64,000 nucleotides of DNA, from positions 16,758 through 80,757 of the IMG/VR virus record IMGVR_UViG_3300034198_023063. One strand, written 5' to 3'. Positions 1-12,900 of this stretch are shown in pieces. The position numbers and the translations under genes were made by a program. The DNA is from a virus. Every line of letters begins with the position of its first letter. The first letter of the stretch is position 1. The notes under the pieces are model-generated. The model had not been told where the DNA came from. It saw only the letters and a program-made list of their open reading frames with translations, and ran no database searches.

Positions 1-141
1 TCTTATACTCAATACAATAATCCTATAAATATAAAAGTATCTTATACGCCATTTTTAGACTCTAACCAATTGGTAGCAAAGCTTTTAATAAGCGGAGCTA
101 ATAACTTAAAAATTGAACAATACATAACAGGAGTAAAATAA
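1..141 (+). CDS. 3' end of an unknown, probably virion, gene
   Basis: The window opens inside a reading frame that runs in frame 1 for 46 codons and stops with TAA at 139-141. The visible C-terminus is polar, rich in Asn, Tyr and Ile, and has no recognisable motif. Its stop codon shares one base with the ATG of the next gene (TAATG), and an AGGAGT ribosome-binding site for that gene lies inside its last codons, so the two are translationally coupled. The beta-rich look and the position before large virion-type genes suggest a structural protein, by context only. Confidence 0.6.
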   Translation, partial: SYTQYNNPINIKVSYTPFLDSNQLVAKLLISGANNLKIEQYITGVK

Positions 142-659
142 TGCCAGAACAACTAAGACATTCGCCTTTAAGAAATAGTGTTGTCGACTTATATGTTGCT
201 AATTTTAATGGAGCAACGCAAAATACATCTTTTGGATTTAGCCAAGTTCCATCTGTTGATTACCAGTATTTAATAAATAAAGCTAAAATTCAAATAAATA
301 AAATTATACAAGATGGTTATTCTAAATTTTTAAACGATTTTATAAATTATCAAGATGGTCTTATTTTATGTGTTAATACTACTAATTTATTAAGCAAAAG
401 CGAATATAAAACAAGCAATGCCTTTTCTGATTCTTTAAGATTTACAGTAGTAAAAATGCCCGGAGAATTTGTTAATGTAAATAAATCTAAATTATCATCT
501 CCATATCAATATGGAGAAAGATTAAGAGTTTCCGCGTCATTTGAAAAAAAATCGGACACAAGACAAAAAGATTTAATTTATCGAGATACAAATATAAAAG
601 GAAGAAGCAAAACTGGATCAGATTCAACAGGGGGAGTCGGAGTAGGAGTATGGAGTTGA
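141..659 (+). CDS. Unknown protein in the virion gene block
   Basis: This 172-residue protein has no family I recognise. It has no signal peptide or membrane segment. The first half mixes beta-type and helical stretches; the last ~40 residues are Lys/Ser/Gly rich and end in a short Gly-Val tail before WS, a flexible tail often seen in virion connector or baseplate proteins. The ATG is chosen because AGGAGT lies about 7 bases upstream and the start overlaps the preceding stop. The 1090-residue gene follows 3 bp later. A structural or assembly role is inferred from position alone. Confidence 0.6.
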   Translation: MPEQLRHSPLRNSVVDLYVANFNGATQNTSFGFSQVPSVDYQYLINKAKIQINKIIQDGYSKFLNDFINYQDGLILCVNTTNLLSKSEYKTSNAFSDSLRFTVVKMPGEFVNVNKSKLSSPYQYGERLRVSASFEKKSDTRQKDLIYRDTNIKGRSKTGSDSTGGVGVGVWS

Positions 660-662
660 AAA

Positions 663-3600
663 ATGATAAGAATAACAAATGCTCAAAAAGTAGCACCTAA
701 ACAGCCAACAACGCACACTCAGCATAATTCTTTAGCTGAAGCGTTTAATACTAGAATATTGTCTGGATTGGGGGACTGCGCTTGGAGAATTTTTTATTAT
801 GCTTATTCTACATTTAGAGGATTAAGAAATCCAGATGGAGACTCTTATCCAGCTCAAGATGAGTGGTTTAAATTTTACGCACACATAGAACCTAAGATAA
901 TGTGGGGAAAATTTGGATGGCCAGAAGTTCCCGCTGGAGAAGCTCAAGGACCAAACGTCGCTAACCCATTCATGGCTTGGATATTTGGAAATAACTCTAG
1001 AACAAAAAAGGCTAATGGAGAAAGCGATGATACTAAAGATAGAATTCATGGGTACTGGTCTGAACCAATAAGGTTAAGCGGTTTGGAGGCTCAATTGCCG
1101 ATGCAAATGCCAACTAAAACTAGTGGTGATCCAAATTTACATAGAGTCTGGAGCGATTCAGAAATACAAAGAGGATGTTGCGCTTTTTATCCGAATTATT
1201 TATATTTACCAAGAAATGCTTTACAGCCATCAACAAAGGAGCTGCAATTAGTATCTTTAGGTATATGCTCCGCAGCTAGAAGACATTTGCGATATGTGAT
1301 GGAAACAGTGTCAATGGGAAGATATGCCTCAAGTTATGTTCCAGATACAGATGGAAAAGGGGGAATATTTAGAAAAAAGAATGCTGTTAAAGACCAAATC
1401 GAGCAGGCAATGTTTTATTATTTATCTTTTTTTAGAGGGACCGAGGATCAGAGGTCAAAGCATGACAAAGTAAGAAAAAATGTAAGAACAGAAGGATTTA
1501 ATTTTGAATCTTTTTTTGCTAGACAATTTTTATTAGCTCCGAATTATTCTAGACCAAAATATGAATTAGATCAATCAGGAAAAGTAAAAAAGGATACATT
1601 AGGAAATAATTTAATAAAATATGATAGCATAGGCTATCCTGAGCTTTTTCCTGAAAATAAAAGTTTTATTTGGAGCGTCCCTTTGAGTACAACAGCGTCT
1701 TCAAATGTAATACCTATTTCGACAGATTACTATAATAAAGCAATAGATGAAAAATCAATTAACGATGGCTATTTTTTTAAAGATATAAATAATTCGATTA
1801 CTTTTGATACTGACCCTCAAGATCCGGGATTTAGTAACGAAAGGACAGGAAGAAATAGATTTTGTTTATCGGCGATATTTATACAAACATCTGATATAGC
1901 ATCAAGCACAGTAAATGAAGCTGGTCAGTTATTAAACGGATTATGCATAGACGTATATTTATATGGAAAATTATACGACACAATTCCTCTCAACAATAAT
2001 GAAGATAAGTATATTGTGTCAAGGAGGACCGGAGCAGTTAATAATTCAATAACAGAGCAACAAAATAAATATCAAATTTATCAATTTAATAGAATTCATT
2101 ATTTTCAATATCCCGTCAAAGGTTTAGTTTCTTTTAGAGTAAGAAGCTCTAATGGTTCAATAAATTTTGGCAAAAAAATAGATGATAAAGATAGTTCAAA
2201 TAATGTTTATTCTTTAAATAATTTTAGTATATTTATAAATACAGCTCACGTTTTCGATATGAAGCCTACAGTGGCTGATGCTTATGTAATGATGCGGGTG
2301 GCTACTACAGAAGGCGCGGGAACAGACGCTGGACAAATGGATCCAGTTGGGCATTTCAATGGAGAAACTTGCAAAAGCGTTTTTCAAAATTATATAAAAT
2401 ATGGAGTAGCTTATACTTTAAATAAAGGTAAAACTTTATATCAAAATGATTCTTATGTAAGCGCAAATCCAGTTTATGAATCTGCTAGAAAATTTATAAC
2501 TAGCAATATTAGAATGGCTGATAGAATTTCTTTAGTAGACTACGAGGTGGATTCGCAAGGTAGATCTGTTTTATATTTTAGTCGTTATGCTTATGGAATG
2601 AAAAATAGCGGAGTAGATATTTTTAGAGGAATAGCGCCATCAATAACTCCAGTTGGAAATAGAACAATTTTAGGTTCTAATACTGAAACATTTATTCCAA
2701 TTGTCAAGGGAAAAGAATATATTGTATTGGATTTATCAGAGGCAAAAGATGGTTATATATATTATAGAAATAATGACTCTAGCGTTTCAAAATTAACTCA
2801 CGGTAAAAAATTTAAAGGTGGAGACTATTATTTTGCTTCGGGTTTTTCAAATACTACTATAGGTATTTACGAATTAGATGGAATAGTAGCATCAACTTTA
2901 ATAAATGAATCCCCCAAAGCAAGTATAAAAATCAAAGTTGGATCAGAAGATTTTAATCAAATATCAAATGGTAATATTTCAAATGAGTGGTGCATGTTTA
3001 TGTCTTATAATTTGTACCATTGGTCTAATAGTTCGGCTTGGAAACCAGAAATATATGGCGATATCATGGGGGCTTTTAATGGCAGGTGCTTAACTTCAAG
3101 CGTTTCTTTGGAATATTATAGAACAACTTCTAAAAATGTAAAAAAACATTTGGCAAATGTAACTTGGAGGCCGTACGACATTCCTTTGGTTGTAGAGTCT
3201 CCGTCTGGATATAATTATATAGAAAGCGCAAATACAGATTTATCTAAAACTGGTGGAGCAGATTATTTTTATGCTCAAAAATTCGCAAAAAGTTGTCAAA
3301 TATATGTTCCACCTTATCAAATTCAATCGACTTCTAGAATAAATCCTTATGACCCAAGATGCGATATAATAAAAGTAGTTTTAAATACTAGACTTTCAGC
3401 AAGTAGCATTAATGGCTCAACAGCAGCGATAAAAGGAAAAGTAAGCGAAAACTTAGATTATTTTACATATAAAGCTAACGCTTTTGAGTTTAGATCAGAT
3501 GAATCTGCTGCCATAGATTATGTTTTGCATTATTTGACGGGTAGATCTTGCCCAAGGTCAGTGATTGGAGATGTATCATTAGATAATAACTTTTTTTGGT

Positions 3601-3935
3601 CAAAGCAGAGACCGTTTGGGTGCTGTTATCCAAGATTTTATTTTGTAAAATTAATTCCAAAAGTATCTGCTGGAACAGTAATGTATTCAGATCATTATAC
3701 GCAAATGGAATATTATCTAAGAGCTATGTGTAATGGTTTTATAAATAGAGATACTGAAATGGCCCCAAATGAAATACAAAAAATAATATCAGAAAGAAAT
3801 ACAGGAATTGATGTCGTGGGAGGGTATGATTCTGCTGTTGGAGATTATTTATTTGAAGACTTAATGCGAAAATCTTATGATATTTCGACGAATAATTATG
3901 CACCAATGCCTACAAACATGACCAGCACAGCATAA
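663..3935 (+). CDS. Large virion structural protein (unknown fold)
   Basis: The 1090-residue product lacks a signal peptide and membrane segments and is Asn/Ser/Tyr rich, as phage tail or baseplate proteins often are. I see no enzymatic motif. Aromatic-rich N-terminal stretches (around residues 40-110) suggest a compact globular domain, followed by long beta-rich sequence. The start follows the previous stop by 3 bp and has a purine-rich GGAGT upstream. Its place in a collinear run of four very large plus-strand genes argues for baseplate, tail or fibre function. Which virion part it forms cannot be told from sequence alone. Confidence 0.65.
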   Translation: MIRITNAQKVAPKQPTTHTQHNSLAEAFNTRILSGLGDCAWRIFYYAYSTFRGLRNPDGDSYPAQDEWFKFYAHIEPKIMWGKFGWPEVPAGEAQGPNVANPFMAWIFGNNSRTKKANGESDDTKDRIHGYWSEPIRLSGLEAQLPMQMPTKTSGDPNLHRVWSDSEIQRGCCAFYPNYLYLPRNALQPSTKELQLVSLGICSAARRHLRYVMETVSMGRYASSYVPDTDGKGGIFRKKNAVKDQIEQAMFYYLSFFRGTEDQRSKHDKVRKNVRTEGFNFESFFARQFLLAPNYSRPKYELDQSGKVKKDTLGNNLIKYDSIGYPELFPENKSFIWSVPLSTTASSNVIPISTDYYNKAIDEKSINDGYFFKDINNSITFDTDPQDPGFSNERTGRNRFCLSAIFIQTSDIASSTVNEAGQLLNGLCIDVYLYGKLYDTIPLNNNEDKYIVSRRTGAVNNSITEQQNKYQIYQFNRIHYFQYPVKGLVSFRVRSSNGSINFGKKIDDKDSSNNVYSLNNFSIFINTAHVFDMKPTVADAYVMMRVATTEGAGTDAGQMDPVGHFNGETCKSVFQNYIKYGVAYTLNKGKTLYQNDSYVSANPVYESARKFITSNIRMADRISLVDYEVDSQGRSVLYFSRYAYGMKNSGVDIFRGIAPSITPVGNRTILGSNTETFIPIVKGKEYIVLDLSEAKDGYIYYRNNDSSVSKLTHGKKFKGGDYYFASGFSNTTIGIYELDGIVASTLINESPKASIKIKVGSEDFNQISNGNISNEWCMFMSYNLYHWSNSSAWKPEIYGDIMGAFNGRCLTSSVSLEYYRTTSKNVKKHLANVTWRPYDIPLVVESPSGYNYIESANTDLSKTGGADYFYAQKFAKSCQIYVPPYQIQSTSRINPYDPRCDIIKVVLNTRLSASSINGSTAAIKGKVSENLDYFTYKANAFEFRSDESAAIDYVLHYLTGRSCPRSVIGDVSLDNNFFWSKQRPFGCCYPRFYFVKLIPKVSAGTVMYSDHYTQMEYYLRAMCNGFINRDTEMAPNEIQKIISERNTGIDVVGGYDSAVGDYLFEDLMRKSYDISTNNYAPMPTNMTSTA

Positions 3936-3947
3936 CCATAATAATAT

Positions 3948-6900
3948 ATGAGCGCATTAAATGATAATAAGGCTTTTTTAAGTGGGGTATTAACTGGAGA
4001 ATCATTAAATTTTGATACTTCAGTTTTTGGTCTTTGGGTTTCTATATTTCAAAATGTTAATTATAGTGAAAATGGTTACTCTTACTTTCAGCCGTTAGCG
4101 ACAGACATTACCGCTATAGATTTTCCTATTACTGGTAAAAGATTTTCTTTATTTAATTTTGATGGAAAGTATTCTGATGCAAGATTTATAATATCCTCAG
4201 GTAAAAAGGGAGATGCTGAATATGATACTACTGTTCCTATAGCGGATATTTCAAATTCTTTTGTATCAGGTTTTAAGCCATTAATTATAATGCCAAATGT
4301 TGATTTCACGGGCAGCATTTATAGAAGAACTGAAATCACTGGATATAGAAATTCTGTAATTGGAAATTATCAAACCCTTGGTCTTTCTGGGGAAGATTGG
4401 CAAAAAACATCTATACCAGTAAATGTTAGCGATGACGTTAAAGAATACGCTTATTTTGATACTGGATACTCTGGTTACTCAAACGAAGTCGCTACAAGAT
4501 ATAAATTTTTATATGATGATCCGTCACACTCGCAAAGACAAAACGTATCGATATTTGAAATACCAATTCAATATGAAGCTGGATCAAATTTTAAATATAA
4601 AATATCTAGAAAAAGCGATCCATTTGGAGAATTTTATACCCCAGAAATAACTACTGATGGCAAAATAATTATTGATTACTCTCAATATAAAGATGAAGTA
4701 AATAAGCCAGTGGAAGCTGGATTAAATTATAAATTTACTACAGTTTCTAAATTTTCTTTCCCACAAGGCGTTTTTGAAGATTTAGACGATAATCAAGTTG
4801 TCACTAGGCCGATTAATGATTCTTCTATAACTGGACTGAAATTAACCAGAAGAAAGGAAGGGGATGATACTTATTATGATTTTTATTTGTCATCAACTGG
4901 CGTTAATAATACTGGAGCTACTTATGATGGTATTTATAGAATAACATTTAATGTAGATAGATATAACACAACAAATAAAACAGGAATAGTTGGTTATGTG
5001 ATGACCGGCATCAAAACTGGAGACGTATCAACAAATGTTTTAGTTAATTTAGGAATAAATTCTGGAGTCTACCCTAGGGTCATAGATACTCAAAGATATC
5101 AAACTTCAGACATATTAAATTTAGCAAATTTAGAAGAGCTTATTGTTAATGAGGAGTCGGCGCAGGCTTTAGCTTCTGATACTGATTTTGAAAACGAAAC
5201 TAATTTAGCAAAAAATTTACAAGATAATATAAAGAAAAATGTAGATTTTTTAAACGAATTGCTAAAAGATGAGCCACAAAACCCAACGCAAAATACAACA
5301 TCAGATCAAGTTTTAAGAGGCCAAATTGATTCTCTTGAAAATTCTAATTTAGATTCTGCAAATCAAAATCAAATTATAGAAAAAATTGCTCTTCCAAAAT
5401 TTACGTTACCAAAACAAAATGTAGATAAAAATTATTATAATAATTATATAAATTCTGGAGAAGAGTATGTCGCGGTTCCTTTGGCTAATTACACTCTTCA
5501 GCCAAGTTATGTTTTTTATGGAGATCAATATGGACAACTAGGATACTATATAGAAGAAACTGAATATTCAACATATAGAATAGTTGTTAATTCCACCAGC
5601 AATGGAGTTTACGTTTCAAATACTTCGGTTTGCAAAGGAGACACTGCTATATATGCAAATATGCCATACTCAGAAGATGTATATTTTGAAAATGGTATTT
5701 GCACAAGAATTCCAGAAGATGGAATAATAGATAAAAATAATTACGCAACACAAGATAGCTGGAAGAATGCTGTTAATTATTTTTACACAAAAAATTATTT
5801 ATCTTCAGTAGATGTTTTTCCTACTAGTTCAGATCAAGATGCAAATTTATCTATATCAAACGCAATATCTAAAGCTTTGCAGCAAATAGGTTCTTGCACG
5901 GGAGATTTTCTAACAGAAAACTCAAATGCAAAACCAATATTATATTTGGAAAGAGAAGTTTACGTTGAGCCATACGATAAAGATCAAATAACTCTGCTAA
6001 ACAATACTTTAAATTCGGGGTCTTTCGTATCTCCAAGTGGAGAATTAGTGAGGCAACAAGAAGAAAAGCTTTATTGCGTACAAATTTTTGATACGTCATT
6101 TGCTAAAGATAATAGTTCATTTTTCAAGGCAGCTAATGATTATGAAGAAAGTTTAACTTTTAAATCCTTTGCTCCTTATAAAGATTCTGCTGGAAAAGAT
6201 ATCGTGAGTTATGGTGTCGGAGAAAATTTTGGTACAGTATATTATAATGATCAAAATAAAGATGAGCAAGATATTTATAGATTAGAGTATGTAACTGGAC
6301 AAGCCTTCTCTTATAATAAAACTTCTAATTTTAGAGCTTGGAATGGATTAGGAAGTCAAACAATATCAATATCAAATCAAAACGATAAGAATTATGGCTA
6401 CCACTTGTATGGATATGAAAACGCAGATGATGTTTTAACTTTTGTAAAATCTAACATTTTAAATGGGGTAGATGTTTCACCAACATCTTTTACAAACTAT
6501 GTTGTATTAAAATTTAATAAACAAGGATTTACCGATAGCAGTTATATTTTTAATGACTCTAATGGAACTAATTATACAGCAATAAATACTTCAGTGGTTG
6601 ATTCTTCTGGAGCTTTGTTATCATCAAGTTATGTGTTTTTTAATATACAAAAATATTCATACTTGGCAAGAGCGGTAACAGAAAATAATGTTTGGTATAC
6701 CAACAAGTTGATTCCAATAAATGATGATTCATATGGCGCTGAAGATCAGTTTGGATTATTTGCTCCTAGATTTTTTGAAGACGCAACACAGGAAGCAAAG
6801 TCTGCGGCAGAACAACTTTTTGTGTTTCCAAATGGGCCTTCGACTTCCAAAAATTACGAAGGATCTCCGTTAGTTTACGATCATCTTCCTAGCATACCTC

Positions 6901-9900
6901 AAGGAGTATTAAATAATAAATTAGTCATAACAGAAGAAAGAAAAAATTATAATATAATAAATAATGATTTCATATTAAATTTTGTTTTGGAGGGAAGGCT
7001 TACAAAAGAACTGGGCCTTAATAATGTTAAAAATTATAAAGATTCTAGAAGACTTAAAATAACAAGAGTAAGATACAATGTATATTCTAAAAATTTATTG
7101 ATTGTTGGTGACGCTGGTTTTCCATATGCATTAGCATTAAATACAGGTTGGGAATACAAACTTCAATACAGGAAAAAAGGAGTAGGTTCAGCTTGGAAAG
7201 AGATGGATTCTACCTCATCTTTTACAAATAGTAAAATTGCAAATGTAAGTTCATTTCTGAATCCATATTTTTATAAATTTGAAGATTTGATAACGCCGAA
7301 CTATCTTCCAACTGTTGGGTTTTTGACTAATTTACCAAATTTCTTAGATGATAGCCAATATCAATTTAGAATTTTTAAATACGAAAAATTTGATTCTGGT
7401 TCAGATTCGGTTGATATAATAAGAAAAACAAACTTTTTGCCAATACAAGTAAATTGGGCGAATGATAACAAATCTTCTTATTTTAATATTTACCAATTAG
7501 ATAGCGGCAATAATTTAAAACTAATAAAAACAGAAAACCAAAAAAGTTCTTCTACGTTTGCTATTCCAAGCGTTAAACAGCAATATTTTGATTTGGGATT
7601 GGCTAATTTTTCCAAAAATGGATCAGGATATTATGATATAATAGTTTCTGGCGCTTTGCCATCTACTCAAGTTAATACTGGATTAGCGGGTTCTGTATTT
7701 ATAGGAAATCCAACTATAGGAAATTCCACCGCAGATCCAAGTGATCAAAATGATCCATCTGGACCAATAATAATAGATGTAATTAATCAAACATCTAATA
7801 CAAGCGGTTATAATTCAATAACTGGAGTGACATATGCTCCTCTTATAAATTTTAATAATCCAGAATCTAAAAATGCAGATTTTAGTATTAACGCAAATTA
7901 TAGTGGTTATTATTTTATATCCGATGGTAAAAATGCTACCTTAGATAACTCTTTAGTTAATGGTTTTGAGTGCTATGTTGCAAATACTGGATCATCAACC
8001 AATATTTATTCTAATGGCTCAGCTTATTCTTTAAATAATAATAAGGTAGCAAAAGTGATTTTGCCTTCAGTAACAACTACGGACTCAATCCGAGCTTTAC
8101 CATCAGCGCAAGTAAGCGTTGATTATACTAATAATTATGTTTATATAAAAGAAAATTTTAATTATAACACAGGAGATTTTGAAGCTAGCGCTGGGACAAA
8201 AAGTTCAATTTCTACAATTATAAATGGATCAAGTTCTTCTGTCACATTAACTTATGGGACTGGAACGATATCAATTCCAGCTAATACGAGTTATAAACTG
8301 CAATTCGATAATGGTTGGGATGGGTCTGCATTCGCCTCTCAGATTCTTCAATTAAATTCTTATAAAAATGTAGATACTCAAGCTTCTTATATAAATTCTT
8401 CTGGTGGTTTAGTTAATTTAAATTATGATTCTTTAATATTAAATACCCAAGACTATATTGATTTACCAATTTATAATTTTGCAAAAAATAAACTATCTGT
8501 AAATGGATTAATAAATTTAAATGCAGATTCATTTTATCTTTTGAGTGGAAATCCGGCTGGAACAATAACGGCGACTGAAAAAGATTATTTTGATTCTATA
8601 AAAATATACTTAGATGGAAGCGAGGGGGAAAATAATATTTTTGTATTAAAAGATGATACTGATATAGATGTGTCTTATTTCCAGTTTGGCAATCGAAAAG
8701 AGTATTATTTTATAAAAGACAACAATATACAAAGATCTTTAAATATAAAAATCAAAAATGGAACCTCGGAGAAATTAATTCCAAAAGGATCACCAGATTT
8801 TAAATTAACTGTTAAAAAAGATACGTTTTCTAATATAACTTATGAGATTTTATTTCCATCTTCAGATTTTACTACATTAATCGGAGACGAACTTGAGCAA
8901 TTAATAGTAATAAAATCTCAAAATAGTCATATTATTGATTTGGGATATATAGAGGGCTCGCTAAAATCTAATGCTTTTGTTTATTTTGTTAACTCTTCAA
9001 ATACAAACGTAGATTTTCAAAGAGATTTCAAGAGCGTCATGACTTTATCAAATGGCGAAATCGCTAAAGTAACTCTAGAAAAATACAATCTAACAGCAAG
9101 AATTACAAAAATAAATGAAGCAAGAAATCATTTTGAATTTAAAATAGATCCGCAAATTCATTTAACAGAACCTTCTGGGGTCAATATTTTGAATTTAAAT
9201 TTTTGTGGCGCTGATGTTGTTCTGCCGCCTCCTTCTGATTTTTCAGCTAAAGAAACTTTTATAATTTCTAAAAATAGATTAGCAGCAAATAAAATAGATT
9301 ACAAAAAAATAGAAAACACTCCCAGCACAGCCATATCTTCTGAAGGAAAATTCTCACAAAATAGCATTGTATGTAAAATTTATAAAAATTCATCTTCTAG
9401 TACATACCCTGCCGTAGATCAGTCAGAAATATCTGCTGGCTATTATTCCCCTTTCAGAGAAAGAAATACTCCAAAAGATGATGTTTATGAAGTTTTCTAT
9501 ATTAAAGATGCTGATTTAAAGTCTTTTTCTATAAAAGATTATTTCGAAAGATCAGCATATTATTATGGGAAAGTTTTGTTGGAGTCTGAAAAGGAGTTTT
9601 CTATTTATTCTTATGATGAAAATAATAGCAATACACAAAATGTAGAAAAAAAGGGGGTTAGTTTTGATTTTGATTTCGATTTGGGTGAAGTCATAGATGG
9701 CGCACTAACTACAAAGCTGGTTGAAAACGATTACCAAATAATTAATTCTAATAGCGAAGACGACGGTGTTCAGACTTTAGATAATTTTTCAGTTGGTCAA
9801 TATTGCATAAATTTCGCTTATGATAGCGTAGCTCTTACTGGTCAGAGCGTATCTTTGATTAAAAATAGAGGAGCTTTTATAAACGAAAATCAAGGGTTGA

Positions 9901-12900
9901 GGGTTTTCCCAATTTATAATGAAGATGAGTTTTTTATTGCAGAAAATATAAATCAAGAACTTAGATCTTCTTACACAAATTATAGAAAAGAAGATGGCGT
10001 TAAGTTGTATACTTCATTTTTTTATCAACTTAATAATTCCACGGATATTGAATCAGTATTTCTTCCGTATTCTACTGATAAAAAATATATTATAGAAAAT
10101 TTATCTTCTAGGGCTTTTGATATAAAAACTCTGGATTCAAATTCTTTGGTCACAACAATAAAACCAAACGAAAAAAAGACATTCTCTTACTCGTCTACAT
10201 CTTGGATTAGTTCAAACTACATTGATAGCGTAGATGGATATTTGCCCACTGATAGTAGTCCTTCTGTAATTAAATCTGAAAATCAAAATAATGAAAAAGA
10301 TTCTGCGCACCCATTTATTAGTTTATTTGGAACAGCTAATAGTTTAGATGGTATAAAAGGTAATATTTTTGAGTCATTTTGTTATGATGAGGCTGGTACT
10401 TTAAAGTCATCGATAAGTTTACCAAATGGAGAGCAATCTTTAACATACAATTTAATAGACTGCGATGAGGCCAAAAATAATACCACAACTAGCGATGGGT
10501 CTTCACAGTATATGTTTTGCTATGGAAGAGGAGGAGCAAAAACTATATCTGATACAGATTTTGTTTTAAATGATTTTTATCTTTTTATTAAATATGGAAC
10601 TAGCTACATTAAAAATAAACAAGTAGGCGGAAAGTTTTTAAGTAGAATTAGTAGCGAGGGTATTGATAATCCAATTTTAACTATAATAAAAAGAAATCAT
10701 TTTGATTTGTTGAGTTTATTTATTTCTGAAAATGGATATGCCACATCATTACCGAGAAATTTAAGGTCTGCTACGCCAATTCCGTTTTATAATGAGTTGC
10801 AGACTTATTACTTGCCAAATTTAAATATTACGATACAAAAAACAGAAGAAGAAGTAGAAAATCCTTCCCTTGGCTCTTTATGGCTGGGCAAAAAATTTGT
10901 TTTTATTAATTTAGTAAAAGTAAACTCTCAAGCCCCAAACAAGATATATAATTATACAGATGAAACTTATACTGACTTGATAAATACAAGTGGAGAAAAT
11001 TCTGTTGCTGTTTTTGAGGTGGTATATGATGGGACAAATTATTTATGGAAAAAACAAACTTTAAATGTTCCTAAAATTCAAAATGTATACGTTTCTTTAA
11101 AAAATGTAAAAGGCCTCGATTCAACTTCTTCTTCCAATGTTACAGATGGTAGAGAGATGGTTTATTTGAGTAATTTTAGAACTTTTAATGTTTCAATAGA
11201 TAGTTTTGCTGATTATAAATTTAACAATTTTTATTTATATAATTCCTGCAACTATCCTTTAGAGATTTTGTTTAATGGCTCTAGAAGTAGTTTAGACGCC
11301 AACTCTCCATTCGTGAAAGTTAGTTATGATGGATCTTTTATACCAAAAGAGATATCATATAATCATACGACTAATTTTGTAGAGACTGAATCTATAGATA
11401 TAAGAATTACTTCAAATACAGATACCGATACGACCTTAATAGAGCGAATTGCTTATATTTATCCATCCCCAGTAATAGGGGCTTATGCAAAATTAAATTA
11501 TAGAACATACTCTACAAGTGCGGGGATAACTACTTATTCTGATTTATCATCCGCATTATTCGTATCGTCAAGTAATGGTTGGTCTAAAATAAATTTATCA
11601 GATTATTTAAGCGATAATTATTGCGATCTAAATGTTAGTAATTTAGAAAAATATAGCCCTGATTCAAGATTATTTATTTACGGATCTTCTGTTAGGAATC
11701 AGTACTCTCAAAGCTTTGACACATACACTCTTAGAGTGGTCGCGCCAGAATCAAGATCGACATCGTTTTTTATTTTTAATAATACGGTTAATGATTTAAA
11801 AATAAAATTTGTAACATCTAATTTTACTGACTTCGGCGGAATTGGGCGGTTAACAATTAATTTAGCTAAAAACAGAATCTCTAAAGTTTATAAAAACTCA
11901 AATGGCAAACTATCTTTTGAAGTACTAGAAATCCACCAACGGGGCAGATACTATCTATCTAATAAAAATAAAAACATTAACTATATAAACGGCTCAGAAA
12001 TAGAACTTTTTATTGATGCTTGTGTGCCTTCCGATTTAGACTCTCAACCTTTTGAAATATCAAATGATAATATAAATTGTTTTCTTACATTGTTACCAAC
12101 AAGTTCTGAGTATACTAGGATTTTTTATAATCTTTATCAAGGCGCAAATGGTAATTTAGTTAAAAATAGAGACACAAAAGGCGATTCGGTCAATAATTTT
12201 TCCGTAGTCCCTTTTGATACGTCGCAAAGTCTGGGATGGCTATCTTTAAATAATTCACAAGATTACCAAAAAGATTTAATTACTCCATTTTTGGATATAT
12301 CAGTAGCAGGGCATTATATTTTAACAAACTATAATTATTCTGTAAAAATAACTCCTAGTGCTTCAGATATCTTTTTAGTAAATAATACATCAAAAAATAT
12401 TAAAGTTCAGCAGGGAGATTCTGATTATCAATTATATAGAAATACTGTTTTAATTGTAAATTCTACATCAAAAAGATATTTAAAAAAGGGAAAAAGAAAA
12501 GACGCCTTTTATTCTGTATTTAATCCTAAGACTTTAGTGAATACTCAAAGAGAGATCAGTTTAGTATTGGGAATAGAAAGGCATCAAGAAATTTTGCCGA
12601 TTTATGACATAGATTTTGTAGATGTCCCATCTTATCTAAAGTTATATTCAAGATATGGGCAAACTCAATCTGTTTACTTGAATTTTCAAGATTATTATTT
12701 AGGCAAAGATATTCCATCAGATTGCCCAGAAAATATGCTTGCTTACGAGGTGGGAACTGGGCATGAAACCATATATAAGTTTTTATTCTTTGATCCTTCT
12801 ACTAATTATTATACTTTACCGGGCATAACAGAAGGTGAAGAGTATTTAGTGGATTTTAATGAGGGTTTATTCTTCAATTTATTATTGGGGCAAGGTGGCG